A stretch of 6,777 nt of DNA, taken from contig QMYG01000031.1 of assembly GCA_003662535.1 (NCBI GenBank), positions 1 to 6,777 on the forward strand, written 5' to 3'. Position 1 is the first letter of the stretch. Each line of letters starts with the position of its first letter. This document shows positions 5,799 through 6,777 of the stretch, in pieces. The stretch is from Candidatus Bathyarchaeota archaeon (GTDB taxonomy: Archaea; Thermoproteota; Bathyarchaeia; EX4484-135; B24-G1). Below the pieces are notes generated by a model. That model had not been told where the DNA came from and ran no database searches. It saw only the letters and a list, made by a program, of their open reading frames with translations. Position numbers and translations under genes: made by a program.

Positions 5799-6777
5799 AT
5801 GGCGGAGATAAACGAAATCCTCAACCTAAGAGACCCAGAACTAGCAAAGAAGGTCGTTGGGAAGATTGAAAGGTTGGCTCGGGAGGTTGGGCCAGTCAAT
5901 TTTGTCCACGTCTGCGGAACCCACGAATGGACGATCACGCACTACGGCCTGAGGAGTTTACTTCCAGACAGCGTAGAGCTTACTGCTGGGCCCGGATGCC
6001 CCGTCTGCGTCTGCCCAGCCAGAGACATAGATGAGGCTGTCGAACTAGCGATGCAGGGAACAGTAATAGCGACCTTCGGAGACATGGTTCGAGTCCCAAG
6101 CACTAAGCTGTCCCTGGCCGATGCGAAGGCTCAGGGCGCAGACATCCGTGTCGTCTACAGCGTTTCCGACGCCGTAGAGATGGCTAGAAAGGAGCGTGAT
6201 AAGGAGTTCGTCTTCTTCGCCATAGGCTTCGAGACAACAGCCCCGACAAACGCCGCAGAAATAGTTAAAGGACCGCCGAAAAACTTCAGCTTCCTCGTCT
6301 CCCACAGGCTGATTCCACCAGTCATGGAGCTACTCCTCGGCATGGGCGAGCTCCACTTAGACGGCTTCATAATCCCAGGCCACGTGGCAACAATCATCGG
6401 GGCTAAAGCCTTTCAGCTCTTCCCAGAAGCCTACAGGATTCCCTGCGTCGTAGCTGGCTTCGAACCCCTAGACGTGCTTCTAGCAGTCTACATGCTCCTC
6501 AGGCAAATAAAAGAACGTAGACCCAAACTAGAAAACGAATACACACGCTCCGTCTCTTGGGACGGCAACTTAAAAGCCCAGAAGCTTATGGCCAAGGTCT
6601 TCAGGGTTGTCGATGGCTCGTGGAGAGGCCTCGGGGTTGTGCCTAAATCCGCCCTAGCACTCAGGGACGAGTATTCAGCCTACGATGCGAGGAAGAAGTT
6701 CGATGTTAAGGTTGAGGGAAGTCGAGATGTGCTTCCGGGGTGCTCCTGCCATCTAATCATTGTGGGGAAGCTTAAGC
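5799..6777 (+). CDS. hypD: [NiFe]-hydrogenase maturation protein HypD (3' end outside window)
   Basis: The frame is open from ATG 5799 to the right edge, giving 326 residues without a stop. HypD is an iron-sulfur protein that, with HypC and HypE, assembles the Fe(CN)2CO unit of [NiFe]-hydrogenases. Clear motifs are VCGTHEWTITHYGLRSLLP (38-56, Cys39), AGPGCPVCVC (63-72, Cys67 and Cys70), GDMVRVPS (94-101), GFETTAPTNA (143-152), SHRLIPP (168-174), PGHVATIIG (193-201) and PGCSC (313-317), where Cys315 and Cys317 begin the region that holds the [4Fe-4S] ligands. Full-length HypD is about 360-375 residues, so roughly 40-50 residues, including the later cysteines, are beyond the edge. Position 72 is an extra cysteine where threonine or leucine is usual. 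The protein is cytoplasmic. It implies that the organism makes, or once made, a [NiFe]-hydrogenase. The other hyp genes are not in view and may lie downstream. Confidence 0.95.
   Translation, partial: MAEINEILNLRDPELAKKVVGKIERLAREVGPVNFVHVCGTHEWTITHYGLRSLLPDSVELTAGPGCPVCVCPARDIDEAVELAMQGTVIATFGDMVRVPSTKLSLADAKAQGADIRVVYSVSDAVEMARKERDKEFVFFAIGFETTAPTNAAEIVKGPPKNFSFLVSHRLIPPVMELLLGMGELHLDGFIIPGHVATIIGAKAFQLFPEAYRIPCVVAGFEPLDVLLAVYMLLRQIKERRPKLENEYTRSVSWDGNLKAQKLMAKVFRVVDGSWRGLGVVPKSALALRDEYSAYDARKKFDVKVEGSRDVLPGCSCHLIIVGKLK

Noticed and set aside
5480..6397. Minus-strand open frames opposite the HAD and hypD genes
   Set aside because: They oppose intact, motif-rich genes and show no domains of their own.
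1..6777. Search for CRISPR arrays, tRNAs, insertion sequences, toxin-antitoxin pairs or defence genes
   Set aside because: No spaced direct repeats, terminal inverted repeats, cloverleaf-like segments or recognisable defence proteins were seen by reading; every stretch over 67 nt is covered by an ordinary cellular gene.

Overview
The window looks like ordinary chromosomal DNA of an archaeon, probably a thermophile. The evidence is the gene content (an archaeal/eukaryotic-type Trm1 tRNA methyltransferase, an archaeal-style HypD whose cysteine box reads CGTHE, a fused Nnr enzyme, adjacent TldD/TldE), heavy use of AGG/AGA arginine and ATA isoleucine codons, strong archaeal Shine-Dalgarno sequences of the GGAGGTGA type, TTG/GTG starts, and very tight gene packing. 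A member of the TACK archaea is plausible, but the lineage cannot be fixed from this sequence alone. UAG is an ordinary stop here, ending three of the six genes whose ends are visible.

Layout. Positions 1-3833 hold a plus-strand, apparently co-transcribed block of four genes: the C-terminal end of tldD (cut by the window edge), a full tldE/pmbA-like partner, a small integral-membrane methyltransferase of the ICMT/PEMT type, and the bifunctional NAD(P)HX repair enzyme nnr. Gaps are 8, 7 and 19 nt. Positions 3830-5047 hold trm1 on the minus strand, convergent with nnr; the two stop codons share one CTAG palindrome. A 67-nt AT-rich spacer (5048-5114) is a likely divergent promoter region. From it a plus-strand pair reads rightwards: a HAD-family phosphatase-like gene (5115-5792) and, 6 nt later, hypD, which runs off the right edge and lacks an estimated 40-50 C-terminal residues.

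How the genes relate. TldD and TldE form a heteromeric metalloprotease in characterised systems. Nnr repairs damaged NAD(P)H, Trm1 methylates G26 of tRNA, and HypD helps build the Fe(CN)2CO centre of [NiFe]-hydrogenases, so the organism probably uses hydrogenase. I see no single pathway uniting the left block; it reads as a housekeeping operon. The least explained genes are the membrane methyltransferase between tldE and nnr and the HAD phosphatase coupled to hypD.

There is no rRNA, tRNA, CRISPR array, mobile element or phage gene visible, and no gene-free stretch longer than 67 nt. I did not find a convincing new defence or mobile system. The more unusual signals are the stop codons embedded in Shine-Dalgarno sequences, the shared-palindrome convergent stops, the apparently leaderless TTG start of trm1, and a few departures from family motifs.
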